The position numbers were made by a program, and so were the translations under genes. 64,000 nt of DNA. Origin: Ferruginibacter sp. (GTDB lineage Bacteria; Bacteroidota; Bacteroidia; Chitinophagales; Chitinophagaceae). The notes beneath the pieces were generated by a model that saw only the letters and a program-made list of their open reading frames with translations, was not told where the DNA came from and ran no database searches. Shown piece after piece: positions 6,572-16,821 of the stretch; within the stretch, counting starts at the first letter, position 1, and every line of letters starts with the position of its first letter. Location of the stretch: contig JACMLJ010000010.1 in the NCBI GenBank assembly GCA_014379625.1, positions 186,001-250,000 of the forward strand, written 5' to 3'.

Positions 6572-9500
6572 ATGAAAGCAGATCAAAGGAAAAGTAGTCC
6601 GAAGGAACTCTTTGAAATGCTTCCACAGGCAATTGTTTCCTTCAAAAGAAATATAATTGAGCCTATTTTCGGAGATAACCTGAATGAGAAATTTGCCGAT
6701 AATCGTCCCCCGCTTCGCTCCGAATTATTCACCGAAGAGCAGTTGGAATACCATGCGAGGTGGCTTGCAACCAAGCATATTTTAATTTCCGAACATCCAT
6801 CGGAGCAATTATTAAAGCGTTTGGCAGAGAATGAAAAAATACTGTTGGAGGTTCATGCTTTGTTAACTGAAGTGGTAAAAGAAAAGAACGGGATTGCACC
6901 GGCCGGTGAATGGTTGCTCGATAATTTTTTCCTGGTTGAAGAACAAATATACACCGGTAAAAAACATTTACCGAAAGGTTATAGCAAGGGGCTGCCACAG
7001 CTTTCAAAAGGAAAATCAGCAGGATTACCGCGTGTTTATGATATAGCTGTGGAAATTATTTCCCATAGTGATGGCCATGTTGACATTAAAAGTTTAGTAA
7101 GTTTCGTAAAAGCATATCAAACCTCCACATTTTTAAAACTGGGTGAATTGTGGGCCATCCCAATTATGCTTCGACTGGCGCTGATAGAAAATCTAAGGAG
7201 GCTTTCCATCCAGATTGCAATTGATATCAACAATAAATCTACTGCTGGCCAATGGGCGGATAAGATTTTGGAAACTGTGGAAAAAGATCCCAAGAATTTA
7301 GTGCTGGTGATTGCCGATATGGCAAGGTCTGAACCGCCTATGGATAGTTCTTTTGTAGCGGAATTGACAAGACGGCTGCAGGAGAAAGGAAGTTTGGTTA
7401 CCCTGCCTCTTACGTGGATTGAGCAGAGACTATCAGAAAATGGGGCAACGAGCAGTGAACTGATACAGGAAGAAAACCAAAAGCAGGCGGCAGACCAGGT
7501 ATCTATCAGTAACAGTATCAGCAGCCTTCGTTTTTTAAGTACTACCGATTGGCGTGATTTTGTGGAAAGCACCAGCATTGTGGAGGAAACACTTTGTGGT
7601 GATATTGATGGCGTATATGGCGAAATGGATTTTCTTACCCGTGATAATTACCGGCATGCGGTAGAAAAAATTGCTAAGAACAGTCATTTATCTGAACAGG
7701 AGGTGGCTGCAATGGCCATTCAATTCGCCAGGAACAATAAAGAGAAAAATAATGATGTTCGTGCATCTCATGTAGGTTATTACCTTACCTGCGAAGGGCT
7801 ATCTCAAATTCGAAAGCAGGCTAAAGTAAGGGTGACTAAATTTGACTATTGCAGGAATATCGCCAATAAATCGCCCTTGTTCGTTTATTTAGGGGGGATT
7901 TTTCTTTTAACTGGTTTGTTTACCTGGGGGCTTGTTGCCAAAGCTTATGACGAAGGGCTAAGCAAAACCGCGCTGGGATTGTTAAGCCTTGCTGTATTGC
8001 TGGCAACCAGCCGGCTGGCCGTGTCCATTATCAACTGGTTAAGTACTATTTTGGCCCGCCCCCATCTTTTGCCACGCATGGATTATTCTAAAGGCATCCC
8101 TCAGCAATACCGTACAATGGTAGTGATACCCACTATCCTGAGCAACTTAACGGTAATTGATGAATTGATCGAGGGGCTTGAGGTAAGGTTTCTTGCTAAC
8201 CGCGATGCTAATTTGTATTATGCTCTATTAACAGATTTTAAAGATGCTCCGGCCGAAACACTTCCTGAAGACGACCAGCTTTTACAAACTGTGAAACAAA
8301 AGATCGTTGAACTCAATAAAAAATATGACAGGTCCATCAATGACATTTTCTTTCTTTTTCACCGCCCGCGCAAATGGAATGTAAAGGATAAGGTATGGAT
8401 GGGATATGAAAGAAAAAGGGGAAAACTGGAACAATTCAATACCCTGGTGCGGGGAGGTGGCAAGGAATTTTTTTCGATGATCGTTGGAGAAGAAGGGATA
8501 TATACCGGGATAAAATATGTAATTACCCTTGATACAGATACTCAAATGCCACGTGATACCGCATGGAAGATGGTGGCAACCCTGGCTCATCCGCTTAACC
8601 ATGCACTTTACAACGAAAATAAAGGAAGGGTTACCGAAGGGTATGCAATTCTTCAGCCACGGGTATCCAATAGCCTGGCCGGCAGCAACAGTTCCTTATA
8701 CGCTCGTATACATGGTAATGAACCCGGTACCGACCCATATACCCGGGCTATTTCCGATGTTTACCAGGATCTTTTTAAAGAAGGATCATTTATAGGAAAA
8801 GGGATTTATGATGTAGATGCATTTGAACAGGCATTAAAAAATAAGTTTCCGCCAAACCGCATTTTAAGTCATGATCTTTTAGAAGGCTGCTATGCCCGGT
8901 CCGGTTTAATTTCTGATGTGCAGCTATACGAGGAGTACCCTTCCCTGTATCTTACTGATATGAAACGAAGGCACAGGTGGATACGTGGCGATTGGCAAAT
9001 AGCAAGCTGGATTTATCCTTTTGTTCCTGGCGTTCCTAAAGGCCTCCGCAAAAACCCTTTGTCTTTATTCAGCAAGTGGAAAATATTTGACAATATCCGG
9101 CGCAGCCTTGTGCCGCTTTCTTTATTGCTGTTATTTTTATTCGGATGGATAATTTCCCCGCTGTCATGGTTTTGGACCCTGGCGGTTACGCTTATTATTA
9201 TAATGCCTTCGGTCGTAAATTTTATTTGGGAACTATGCCGAAAACCCGACGATGTAATTTTTGTCCAGCACCTGATTTACACGCTTAAAGCCGCCAGTAA
9301 TCATTTTGTTCAGCACCTGCTTGACCTTATTTGCCTGCCTTACGAAGTATTTTCGAATATGGATGCTATTCTCAAAACCCTGGTGAGGATTATCATAACA
9401 AAAAGAAAACTACTTCAATGGAACCCTTACAGTTATAGCCAGCATAAAAAAGAAAGTATTGATCAATCTTTCTTCACCATGTGGATTGCGCCATTTTTTT

Positions 9501-12500
9501 CTATTGCTGTTTTTGTTTACCTGGTAATCTATCAGTCAACGGTAACGATATTGATAGCCCTTCCTATTTTGATACTATGGATCACCTCTCCATTTATTGC
9601 CTGGTGGGCAAGTCATTCATTTACCGCCAGGGAACCCCAATTATCCAACAGTGAAAATTTATACCTGCGAAAACTGGGACGAAAGATCTGGGTATTCTTT
9701 GAAGATTTTGTTGGTGAAGCAGACAATTGGTTACCCCCGGATAATTACCAGGTTGAACCGGTTGAAAGAATTGCTCACCGTACTTCTCCCACCAATATTG
9801 GCCTTGCATTGCTGTGTAATTTAACAGCTTATGATTTTGGATATATCGGGCCAAGGCAATTGATTGACCGAACCAATAATACCATCAATACCCTATTGAG
9901 GATGGAACGCTACCGCGGCCATTTATATAACTGGTATGATACGCGTACTTTAGTTCCACTGGCCCCAAAGTATATTTCCACCGTTGACAGCGGTAATCTC
10001 GCCGGCCATCTCATTACTTTAAAGCAGGGATTGCTCGCCATTCCGGGGAAAAGAATATTTAGTATGTCTACCTTTGAAGGGTTAGCCGACACAGTTGGGT
10101 TACTCGCAGACCTTAATGACAACTCGGAGATATTACAACAATTCCAGGAAGAATTACAGGATATTATCCAGTCCGAAATCAGGAACCTGGAAGAAGCAAA
10201 TGACTATATCAATGAATTGCAGCAATCTTTTGCGGCAGTTTACGCGCAAATAAAACCGGAAGCTTCTACAGAAAGCGCCTGGTGGGCACAAAAAATAATT
10301 TTGCAGATACAGCAGGCAAAGTACGAGTTAATTGCGATGGTTCCCTGGATAATATTGCCCCGGGCACCGCAAAAATTTGAACACCTGATATCAATGTTAC
10401 CATTGATCCCAACTACAAAGGAACTTGCTAAAATCGAAGAAAACCTGCTTCATAGTATCATCAGTTGCTATTCACCCGTAAATAGTACCGATGAAAATGA
10501 ATGGCTCAATAATTTTCGCACCCATATTACCGAATCTGCCCGAAGGGCTAAGGAACTCATCCTTACTGCAGAACAACTGGCGCTCAAAAGCAGCGAACTA
10601 GCCAATATTGAATACGATTTCCTTTACGACAAAAGCCAGCATTTATTAACGATTGGCTTCAATGTGGATGAACAAAGAAGGGATAATAGTTTTTATGACC
10701 TGTTGGCATCCGAAGCAAGGCTTACCACATTTGTAGCAATTGCGCAGGGAAAATTACCACAGGAAAGCTGGTTTGCATTGGGCCGGCAATTGACCAAAAT
10801 GGGGACTACTCCTATTTTATTGTCCTGGAGCGGTTCAATGTTTGAATACCTCATGCCATTGCTGGTAATGCCAACTTACGATAATACTTTACTTGACCAG
10901 ACAAATACTGCGATAATAGAAAAACAAATTGAATATGGGAGAAAAAGGGGTGTTCCCTGGGGTATATCTGAATCGGGCTATAATATGGTAGATACCAGTT
11001 TGAATTATCAATACAGGGCTTTTGGCGTACCCGGCCTTGGCTTAAAAAGAGGATTAAGCGAAGACCTGGTGATTTCACCCTATTCCACTGTGATGGCTTT
11101 AATGGTTTCACCGCAGGCAGCCTATAACAACCTCCGGGTTCTAAAAGAAAACGGGTTTGAAAGCAAATACGGATTTTATGAGGCCATTGATTATACCCCA
11201 TCGCGGTTATCACGGAAACAAACCTATTCGGTGATTAGATCTTTTATGGCCCATCACCAGGGGATGAGTTTTTTATCCCTTGCCTATCTACTGCTGGAAA
11301 AACCCATGCAGCAACGATTTGAAACGGATGTAGAGATCAAATCAGCCCTGCTCTTATTGCAGGAGAAAGTGCCGAGAGTAGCCACTTTCTATTCACCCAC
11401 CGTACATGCTGAAGATATCAGCGCCGTAGCTTTTACGGATAGTTCCATGAGGGTGATCAATACACCCAATACGGTTATACCAGAGGTTGAATTATTATCC
11501 AATGGCCGGTACCACGTAATGGTTACCAATTCAGGCGGGGGATATAGCCGCTGGAAAAATATCGCGGTTACCCGTTGGCGCGAAGACAGTACCCGTGACA
11601 ACTGGGGAACATTTTGTTATATCCGCGACCTGGATACCAATGCATTCTGGTCAACAGCATTTCAGCCAACACTTCAACAGGGCGAAAATTATGAAGCAGT
11701 TTTTACGCAGGGCAGGGCAGAGTTCCGTCGCCGCGATTACTCATTGGATACCCATACAGAAATTGTGGTTTCGCCGGAGGATGATATTGAATTAAGAAGG
11801 GTACATATTACCAATCGCTCAAGAAAAAAGAGGTACCTTGAAATTACCAGCTATGCCGAAGTGGTACTAACTTCAGCCCTTGCCGATGAAATTCACCCGG
11901 CGTTCAGTAACCTTTTTGTGCAAACAGAGATTAACCGGCAACGGCATGCGATTATATGCACCCGAAGACCCCGTTCCGTAGACGAACATAATCCCTGGAT
12001 GTTCCATTTGATGAAAGTGCATGATGCGGAAATCAGGAATATTTCTTACGAAACAAACCGTCCGGCATTTATAGGCAGGGGCAATACCATTCATCATCCG
12101 TCAATAATGCAGCAGGGGGCATCTTTATCAAACACGGCAGGTTCTGTACTAGATCCCGTGGTGGCAATACAATACCGTATAATTATTGAACCCGGTGAAA
12201 CCTGCACCATTGATATGATCATCGGGATCGCGGAAACAAAAGAAATCTGCAATAACCTCGTAGAGAAATACCAGGACCGCCACCTCACCAAACGCGTACT
12301 TGAACTCGCGTGGACACACAGTTTACTGGTACTCCGGCAAATCAATGCAACTGAAGCCGATGCCCAGTTATATGCCCGACTTACCGCTTCTGTTATTTTC
12401 GGCAATGCTTCATTACGTGCAGACCCCGATATAATTATTAAAAACAGGCGGGGGCAGTCCGGCCTGTGGGGATATTCCATTTCAGGCGATCTGCCAATTG

Positions 12501-15310
12501 TGCTTTTGTTAATAGAAGATGCGGCAAATTTTCACCTCGTGAAACAAATGGTACAGGCACATTCCTATTGGCGCTTAAAAGGTATACTGATCGACCTGGT
12601 CATCTGGAACGAAGACCGCGGGGGCTACCGCCAGGATTTACACAACCTGATCCTGGGATTGATCACTCCTGCAATGTCTGCCGATGTGAAAGATCAGCCG
12701 GGGGGTATTTTTATCCGCGCCGCCGACCAGGTATCCAATGAAGATCGCATCCTGTTTCAAACAGTAGCCCATATTGTGCTCTCAGATAAAATGGGTTCGC
12801 TGGAAGAACAGATCAACCGTCGTAATAAAATAAAATTCAACATTCCCTATTTTAATCCTACAAAATTTCACTCATCGGTAGCAACTGCGGTGGCGCAACG
12901 CACAGACCTTTTATTTTTTAATGGGTTCGGTGGGTTTACACAGGATGGAAGGGAATATGTAATTACCACCGCTCCCTCAAATTCCACTCCGGCACCATGG
13001 ATAAATGTACTGGCCAACCCGCATTTTGGCTGCATTATTTCCGAGAGCGGCCAGTCTTATACCTGGATAGACAATGCACATGAATTTCGCCTTACACCCT
13101 GGAACAATGATCCGATCAACGACCTGGAAGGCGAAGCTTTTTATTTAAGGGATGAGGAGAGCGGGCGGTTCTGGTCACCTTCCCCATTTCCCAGTTGCGG
13201 AAAATCGCCCTATATAACAAGGCATGGCTTCGGGTACAGTATTTTTGAACATAGCGAAGATGGCATTGATTCTGAAATGTGTGTTTACACCGATACCGAA
13301 GCCCCGGTAAAATTTATTGTTTTAAAACTTCGCAACAATTCAAACCGCCTGCGCCGTATTTCCGCCACAGGGTATGTTGAATGGGTACTGGGCGATTTGC
13401 GTTCAAAAACACAAATGCATATTATAACAGATATGGATGCACGTACCGGTGCCATCCTCGCCACCAATGCCTACAATACCGAATTTGCAGAGAGGGTTGC
13501 TTTTTTTGACGTAGATGACATGAATAAATCCTATACTGCAGACAGGGCGGAATTTATTGGCCGCAACGGGGTAATGAGTAATCCGGAAGCAATGAACAAA
13601 TCAAGGCTTTCGGGACGGCTGGGCGCTACCCTCGACCCCTGTGCTGCTTTACAGGTAGTATTCGATCTTTCTGAAGAAGAGGAGCATGAAGTGATTTTTC
13701 GCCTGGGATCGGGTAAGAATTTACAGGACACCCTTAGCATTTTACAACAGTTTGCAGGAACGGTGGCTGCCCATAGCTCATTGAAAAAGGTACACGCGTT
13801 TTGGGAACAAACCCTTAGTAAGGTTGAAATTGAAACACCGGATGCAGCAGTAAACCTGCTTGCCAACGGATGGTTGACTTATCAAACGATCGCCTGCCGT
13901 ATCTGGGCACGTAGCGGTTTTTATCAATCGGGGGGCGCTTTTGGATTCAGGGACCAGTTACAGGATACTTTATCTTTGATGCACGCCCAGCCCAACATGG
14001 TGAAGCAACAGATCCTGTTATGTGCTTCCAGGCAATTTAAAGAAGGCGATGTGCAGCACTGGTGGCACCCTCCCATGGGCCGGGGCGTTCGTACCACCTG
14101 CTCTGATGATTATCTATGGTTGCCCTTTGTAACGGTTCGGTATGCTATCTCAACAGGTGACTATGCAATATTGGATGAACCTGTACATTTTATCGAAGGC
14201 CGTTTGCTGAATGCCGGTGAAGAATCTTTTTATGACCTGCCGATCCAATCCAACGAAATAGCCAGCCTTTACGAGCATTGCAAGATAGCGATCGATCACG
14301 CATTAAAGTTTGGTGTGCATGGGTTACCACTTATAGGATCGGGCGACTGGAATGATGGGATGGACAGGGTAGGATCACATGGAAAAGGGGAAAGCGTATG
14401 GCTGGCATTTTTCCTTTACGAGGTATTAAAAACCTTTACAGCCCTTGCACGTTTAAAGAATGATGAGCCATTTTTCATAAAATGCATTCGGCAGGCGGAA
14501 CTTTTGCAAAGCAATATTGAAAAGAATGCATGGGATGGGGAATGGTACCGGCGTGCTTATTTTGATGACGGCACGCCACTCGGCTCGGTGGAGAATGTGG
14601 AGTGCAAGATTGATTCTATAGCGCAAAGCTGGTCAGTTTTATCAACGGCAGGCGACCCTAAACGAATAATTACTGCCATGGAATCTGCCGATAAACACCT
14701 GGTTCGCAGAAGCGATAAAATTATACAGCTTTTCGACCCGCCTTTCGATCAGTCAGATATGAACCCGGGATACATTAAAGGATATGTTCCCGGCGTGAGG
14801 GAAAACGGCGGGCAGTATACACATGCGGCGGTATGGCTGGTGATGGCTTTTGCTGCAATGGGCAACAAACAAAAAACCTGGGAATTATTACAGATGATCA
14901 ACCCGGTCAATCATGGAAAAGACGCTGATTTGCTTGCTGAATATAAGGTAGAGCCTTATGTGGTAGCGGCAGATGTATATGGAGAGACATTAAATAAGGG
15001 CCGTGGTGGCTGGACCTGGTATACAGGTTCTGCAGGATGGATGTACCAACTGATCATTGATTCATTTATCGGGTTAAAAAAGGAGGGCAATATGATGCAT
15101 TTCAAACCCTGTATCCCGCCGGAATGGCCATCCGTAAAGATCCAATACCGTTATGAAGCATCTTTATATAAAATACAGTACCAGCAATCATCCGGTCAAA
15201 CTGGTGAAGCAACAACCGTATTACTTGACGGCACACTGCAACCTGGTGGAAATATTACCCTCGTCAATGACGGGTTGACCCACGAGGTAATAGTAAGATT
15301 AAAGGGTTAG
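6572..15310 (+). CDS. Cyclic beta-1,2-glucan synthase (NdvB/ChvB/Cgs type)
   Basis: A 2912-residue inner-membrane enzyme that makes cyclic beta-1,2-glucan from UDP-glucose; the family usually has 2800-2900 residues. Seen in order: an N-terminal cytoplasmic region; membrane segments at about 435-490; a GT84 glycosyltransferase domain with DTDTQMP near residue 652 and the basic helix KRRHRWIRGDWQ near 795; more membrane segments at about 845-890 and 967-1016; a glycoamylase-like domain with GISESGYN near 1463; two beta-sandwich regions; and a C-terminal GH94-type phosphorylase domain with GSGDWNDGMDR near 2590, containing the expected acid Asp. In proteobacteria the glucan is exported by NdvA and acts in osmotic adaptation. 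No NdvA-like exporter is in this window. The gene appears intact and monocistronic. Confidence 0.93.
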   Translation: MKADQRKSSPKELFEMLPQAIVSFKRNIIEPIFGDNLNEKFADNRPPLRSELFTEEQLEYHARWLATKHILISEHPSEQLLKRLAENEKILLEVHALLTEVVKEKNGIAPAGEWLLDNFFLVEEQIYTGKKHLPKGYSKGLPQLSKGKSAGLPRVYDIAVEIISHSDGHVDIKSLVSFVKAYQTSTFLKLGELWAIPIMLRLALIENLRRLSIQIAIDINNKSTAGQWADKILETVEKDPKNLVLVIADMARSEPPMDSSFVAELTRRLQEKGSLVTLPLTWIEQRLSENGATSSELIQEENQKQAADQVSISNSISSLRFLSTTDWRDFVESTSIVEETLCGDIDGVYGEMDFLTRDNYRHAVEKIAKNSHLSEQEVAAMAIQFARNNKEKNNDVRASHVGYYLTCEGLSQIRKQAKVRVTKFDYCRNIANKSPLFVYLGGIFLLTGLFTWGLVAKAYDEGLSKTALGLLSLAVLLATSRLAVSIINWLSTILARPHLLPRMDYSKGIPQQYRTMVVIPTILSNLTVIDELIEGLEVRFLANRDANLYYALLTDFKDAPAETLPEDDQLLQTVKQKIVELNKKYDRSINDIFFLFHRPRKWNVKDKVWMGYERKRGKLEQFNTLVRGGGKEFFSMIVGEEGIYTGIKYVITLDTDTQMPRDTAWKMVATLAHPLNHALYNENKGRVTEGYAILQPRVSNSLAGSNSSLYARIHGNEPGTDPYTRAISDVYQDLFKEGSFIGKGIYDVDAFEQALKNKFPPNRILSHDLLEGCYARSGLISDVQLYEEYPSLYLTDMKRRHRWIRGDWQIASWIYPFVPGVPKGLRKNPLSLFSKWKIFDNIRRSLVPLSLLLLFLFGWIISPLSWFWTLAVTLIIIMPSVVNFIWELCRKPDDVIFVQHLIYTLKAASNHFVQHLLDLICLPYEVFSNMDAILKTLVRIIITKRKLLQWNPYSYSQHKKESIDQSFFTMWIAPFFSIAVFVYLVIYQSTVTILIALPILILWITSPFIAWWASHSFTAREPQLSNSENLYLRKLGRKIWVFFEDFVGEADNWLPPDNYQVEPVERIAHRTSPTNIGLALLCNLTAYDFGYIGPRQLIDRTNNTINTLLRMERYRGHLYNWYDTRTLVPLAPKYISTVDSGNLAGHLITLKQGLLAIPGKRIFSMSTFEGLADTVGLLADLNDNSEILQQFQEELQDIIQSEIRNLEEANDYINELQQSFAAVYAQIKPEASTESAWWAQKIILQIQQAKYELIAMVPWIILPRAPQKFEHLISMLPLIPTTKELAKIEENLLHSIISCYSPVNSTDENEWLNNFRTHITESARRAKELILTAEQLALKSSELANIEYDFLYDKSQHLLTIGFNVDEQRRDNSFYDLLASEARLTTFVAIAQGKLPQESWFALGRQLTKMGTTPILLSWSGSMFEYLMPLLVMPTYDNTLLDQTNTAIIEKQIEYGRKRGVPWGISESGYNMVDTSLNYQYRAFGVPGLGLKRGLSEDLVISPYSTVMALMVSPQAAYNNLRVLKENGFESKYGFYEAIDYTPSRLSRKQTYSVIRSFMAHHQGMSFLSLAYLLLEKPMQQRFETDVEIKSALLLLQEKVPRVATFYSPTVHAEDISAVAFTDSSMRVINTPNTVIPEVELLSNGRYHVMVTNSGGGYSRWKNIAVTRWREDSTRDNWGTFCYIRDLDTNAFWSTAFQPTLQQGENYEAVFTQGRAEFRRRDYSLDTHTEIVVSPEDDIELRRVHITNRSRKKRYLEITSYAEVVLTSALADEIHPAFSNLFVQTEINRQRHAIICTRRPRSVDEHNPWMFHLMKVHDAEIRNISYETNRPAFIGRGNTIHHPSIMQQGASLSNTAGSVLDPVVAIQYRIIIEPGETCTIDMIIGIAETKEICNNLVEKYQDRHLTKRVLELAWTHSLLVLRQINATEADAQLYARLTASVIFGNASLRADPDIIIKNRRGQSGLWGYSISGDLPIVLLLIEDAANFHLVKQMVQAHSYWRLKGILIDLVIWNEDRGGYRQDLHNLILGLITPAMSADVKDQPGGIFIRAADQVSNEDRILFQTVAHIVLSDKMGSLEEQINRRNKIKFNIPYFNPTKFHSSVATAVAQRTDLLFFNGFGGFTQDGREYVITTAPSNSTPAPWINVLANPHFGCIISESGQSYTWIDNAHEFRLTPWNNDPINDLEGEAFYLRDEESGRFWSPSPFPSCGKSPYITRHGFGYSIFEHSEDGIDSEMCVYTDTEAPVKFIVLKLRNNSNRLRRISATGYVEWVLGDLRSKTQMHIITDMDARTGAILATNAYNTEFAERVAFFDVDDMNKSYTADRAEFIGRNGVMSNPEAMNKSRLSGRLGATLDPCAALQVVFDLSEEEEHEVIFRLGSGKNLQDTLSILQQFAGTVAAHSSLKKVHAFWEQTLSKVEIETPDAAVNLLANGWLTYQTIACRIWARSGFYQSGGAFGFRDQLQDTLSLMHAQPNMVKQQILLCASRQFKEGDVQHWWHPPMGRGVRTTCSDDYLWLPFVTVRYAISTGDYAILDEPVHFIEGRLLNAGEESFYDLPIQSNEIASLYEHCKIAIDHALKFGVHGLPLIGSGDWNDGMDRVGSHGKGESVWLAFFLYEVLKTFTALARLKNDEPFFIKCIRQAELLQSNIEKNAWDGEWYRRAYFDDGTPLGSVENVECKIDSIAQSWSVLSTAGDPKRIITAMESADKHLVRRSDKIIQLFDPPFDQSDMNPGYIKGYVPGVRENGGQYTHAAVWLVMAFAAMGNKQKTWELLQMINPVNHGKDADLLAEYKVEPYVVAADVYGETLNKGRGGWTWYTGSAGWMYQLIIDSFIGLKKEGNMMHFKPCIPPEWPSVKIQYRYEASLYKIQYQQSSGQTGEATTVLLDGTLQPGGNITLVNDGLTHEVIVRLKG

Positions 15311-15392
15311 TAAAAAGAGAAGGGTCAAGAATAATGTAGGTGTGCCTGGCGGCAGGCCTGGTCATTGCGTTTGCATAAATTGTACACGCCAG

Positions 15393-16244
15393 TTAACTTA
15401 AATATTTCGCAAAAAAATCAAGTGTCCGTTGCCAGGCTAATTTTGCTGCTGCTTCATTGTAGCGGGTGGGCGCGGTATCGTTGTGAAAGGCATGATTAAC
15501 GCCATCGTAGGTATATAATTCGTATTGGGTACCAGCGTTTTTTAATGCGGCTTCGTAGGCGGGGATACCGGCATTGATGCGCTCATCCAATCCCCCATAA
15601 TGCAATTGAACCGCTGCTTTAATTTTAGGCACATCAGCAGCATCCGGCTGGGCGCCATAAAATGCTACAGCCCCTTTTAAGGTAGTAACATTTACCGCCA
15701 GTTTGTTAGCCATGGCACCGCCCCAGCAAAAACCCACACAACCATACTTACCATTGCAGTCTTGCCGACCGGGTAAATAATCAAAAGCTTTAATAAAATT
15801 CTGCAGGCTGTCTTCCGCCTTCAATTGCTGAAATAATTTTCTGGCTTCATCTTCATTGGGCGGGGTGCCGCCTAAAGAGGATAATGCATTGGGGGCAATC
15901 GCGAGGTATCCGGCCTTTGCTGCACGCCGGGCAACATCTTCAATATGTGCATTCAAACCACGGTTTTCATGTATAATAATTACTGCCGGGTATTTCGCTT
16001 CCTTCTCCGGGCGGGCAACATAAGCCTGCATAGCGCCATTAAAGCCGGGATAAGTAATGCGTTCTGTAAACAGTTCCTCTTCGGGTACCGTTGCTGCATT
16101 TGCCGTATTTAATTCAAGCATTGGTAGCATTGCCATTGCTGCGGCCGTACTACCAGCCATTTTTATCAGCCGACTTAAAAATTCCTGCCGACTAAGGGGC
16201 CTGTGGGTATACTCATCATAAAGGTTAATGATCTGTTGGTCCAT
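15393..16244 (-). CDS. Dienelactone hydrolase family protein
   Basis: A 283-residue alpha/beta hydrolase. The triad is visible: nucleophile Cys173 in GFCWGG, Asp220 in GGLDERI, and His251 in NHAFHND. Glu93 in IIHENRG corresponds to the conserved oxyanion-side Glu. The N-terminus (LSRQEFLSRLIKMAGSTAAAMAMLPML) resembles the hydrophobic export-signal extension seen on many secreted members, so a periplasmic location is likely. The substrate is unknown; family members hydrolyse dienelactones and other small esters. It is convergent with the glucan synthase gene (82 bp apart), and no operon partner is evident. Confidence 0.9.
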   Translation of the reverse strand: MDQQIINLYDEYTHRPLSRQEFLSRLIKMAGSTAAAMAMLPMLELNTANAATVPEEELFTERITYPGFNGAMQAYVARPEKEAKYPAVIIIHENRGLNAHIEDVARRAAKAGYLAIAPNALSSLGGTPPNEDEARKLFQQLKAEDSLQNFIKAFDYLPGRQDCNGKYGCVGFCWGGAMANKLAVNVTTLKGAVAFYGAQPDAADVPKIKAAVQLHYGGLDERINAGIPAYEAALKNAGTQYELYTYDGVNHAFHNDTAPTRYNEAAAKLAWQRTLDFFAKYLS

Positions 16245-16821
16245 GCGATTAATTAAATGATATAATTAAAGTTACAAAATAAAAATAAATTGAACATAAG
16301 GCTTTTACTATAATTATATATCAGCCATTCAAGAATGCAGGTAACCCTTTAAAGTTTGTGAAATAATCGCCGTCTCAATAACAGGGGCCATACCAATAGG
16401 TAATAGGCGATAGGGAAATAATCGCTGTCTCAATAAAGGGAACGTGCACAAATAGCTTTCGTTTTACAGCGAGGCTATACAGGGGAATTACAAATTACTT
16501 GATGGAGAACCAGTTCTAATAGCGGCGAAAGCGTTTGCTTTTTTTGTAGTACCTGATTGGATATATATCCGGAGTTTGGATAAATTTATTGAACAGGTTT
16601 ATTACCATTTGAACTAAGGGGTTTGTATAATTCTTATTGAGCTTTGCAGGCATGGGATAAAATGTTTACAAATTTAAAAACGTAGGGTTTATACTATTAT
16701 TGCTAATTTATTAAATTATTACATACAAAACGCAAACCCTTTAAATTATTTTCGTTTACGTTGTAATTTATTGAAACACTATGCCTTGATTTACTTTACC
16801 AAAACCCTGTTCTTTTGTCCA
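16245..16821. other. AT-rich intergenic region with short direct and inverted repeats
   Basis: No gene was found in this 577-bp gap. It holds a 20-bp direct repeat, GAAATAATCGCYGTCTCAAT, at 16360 and 16415 (55 bp apart). Between them is a small palindrome (GCGAT near 16407, ATCGC near 16421). A pair AGGGTTT (about 16684) and AAACCCT (about 16735) could form a long-loop hairpin downstream of corA. Confidence 0.5.
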
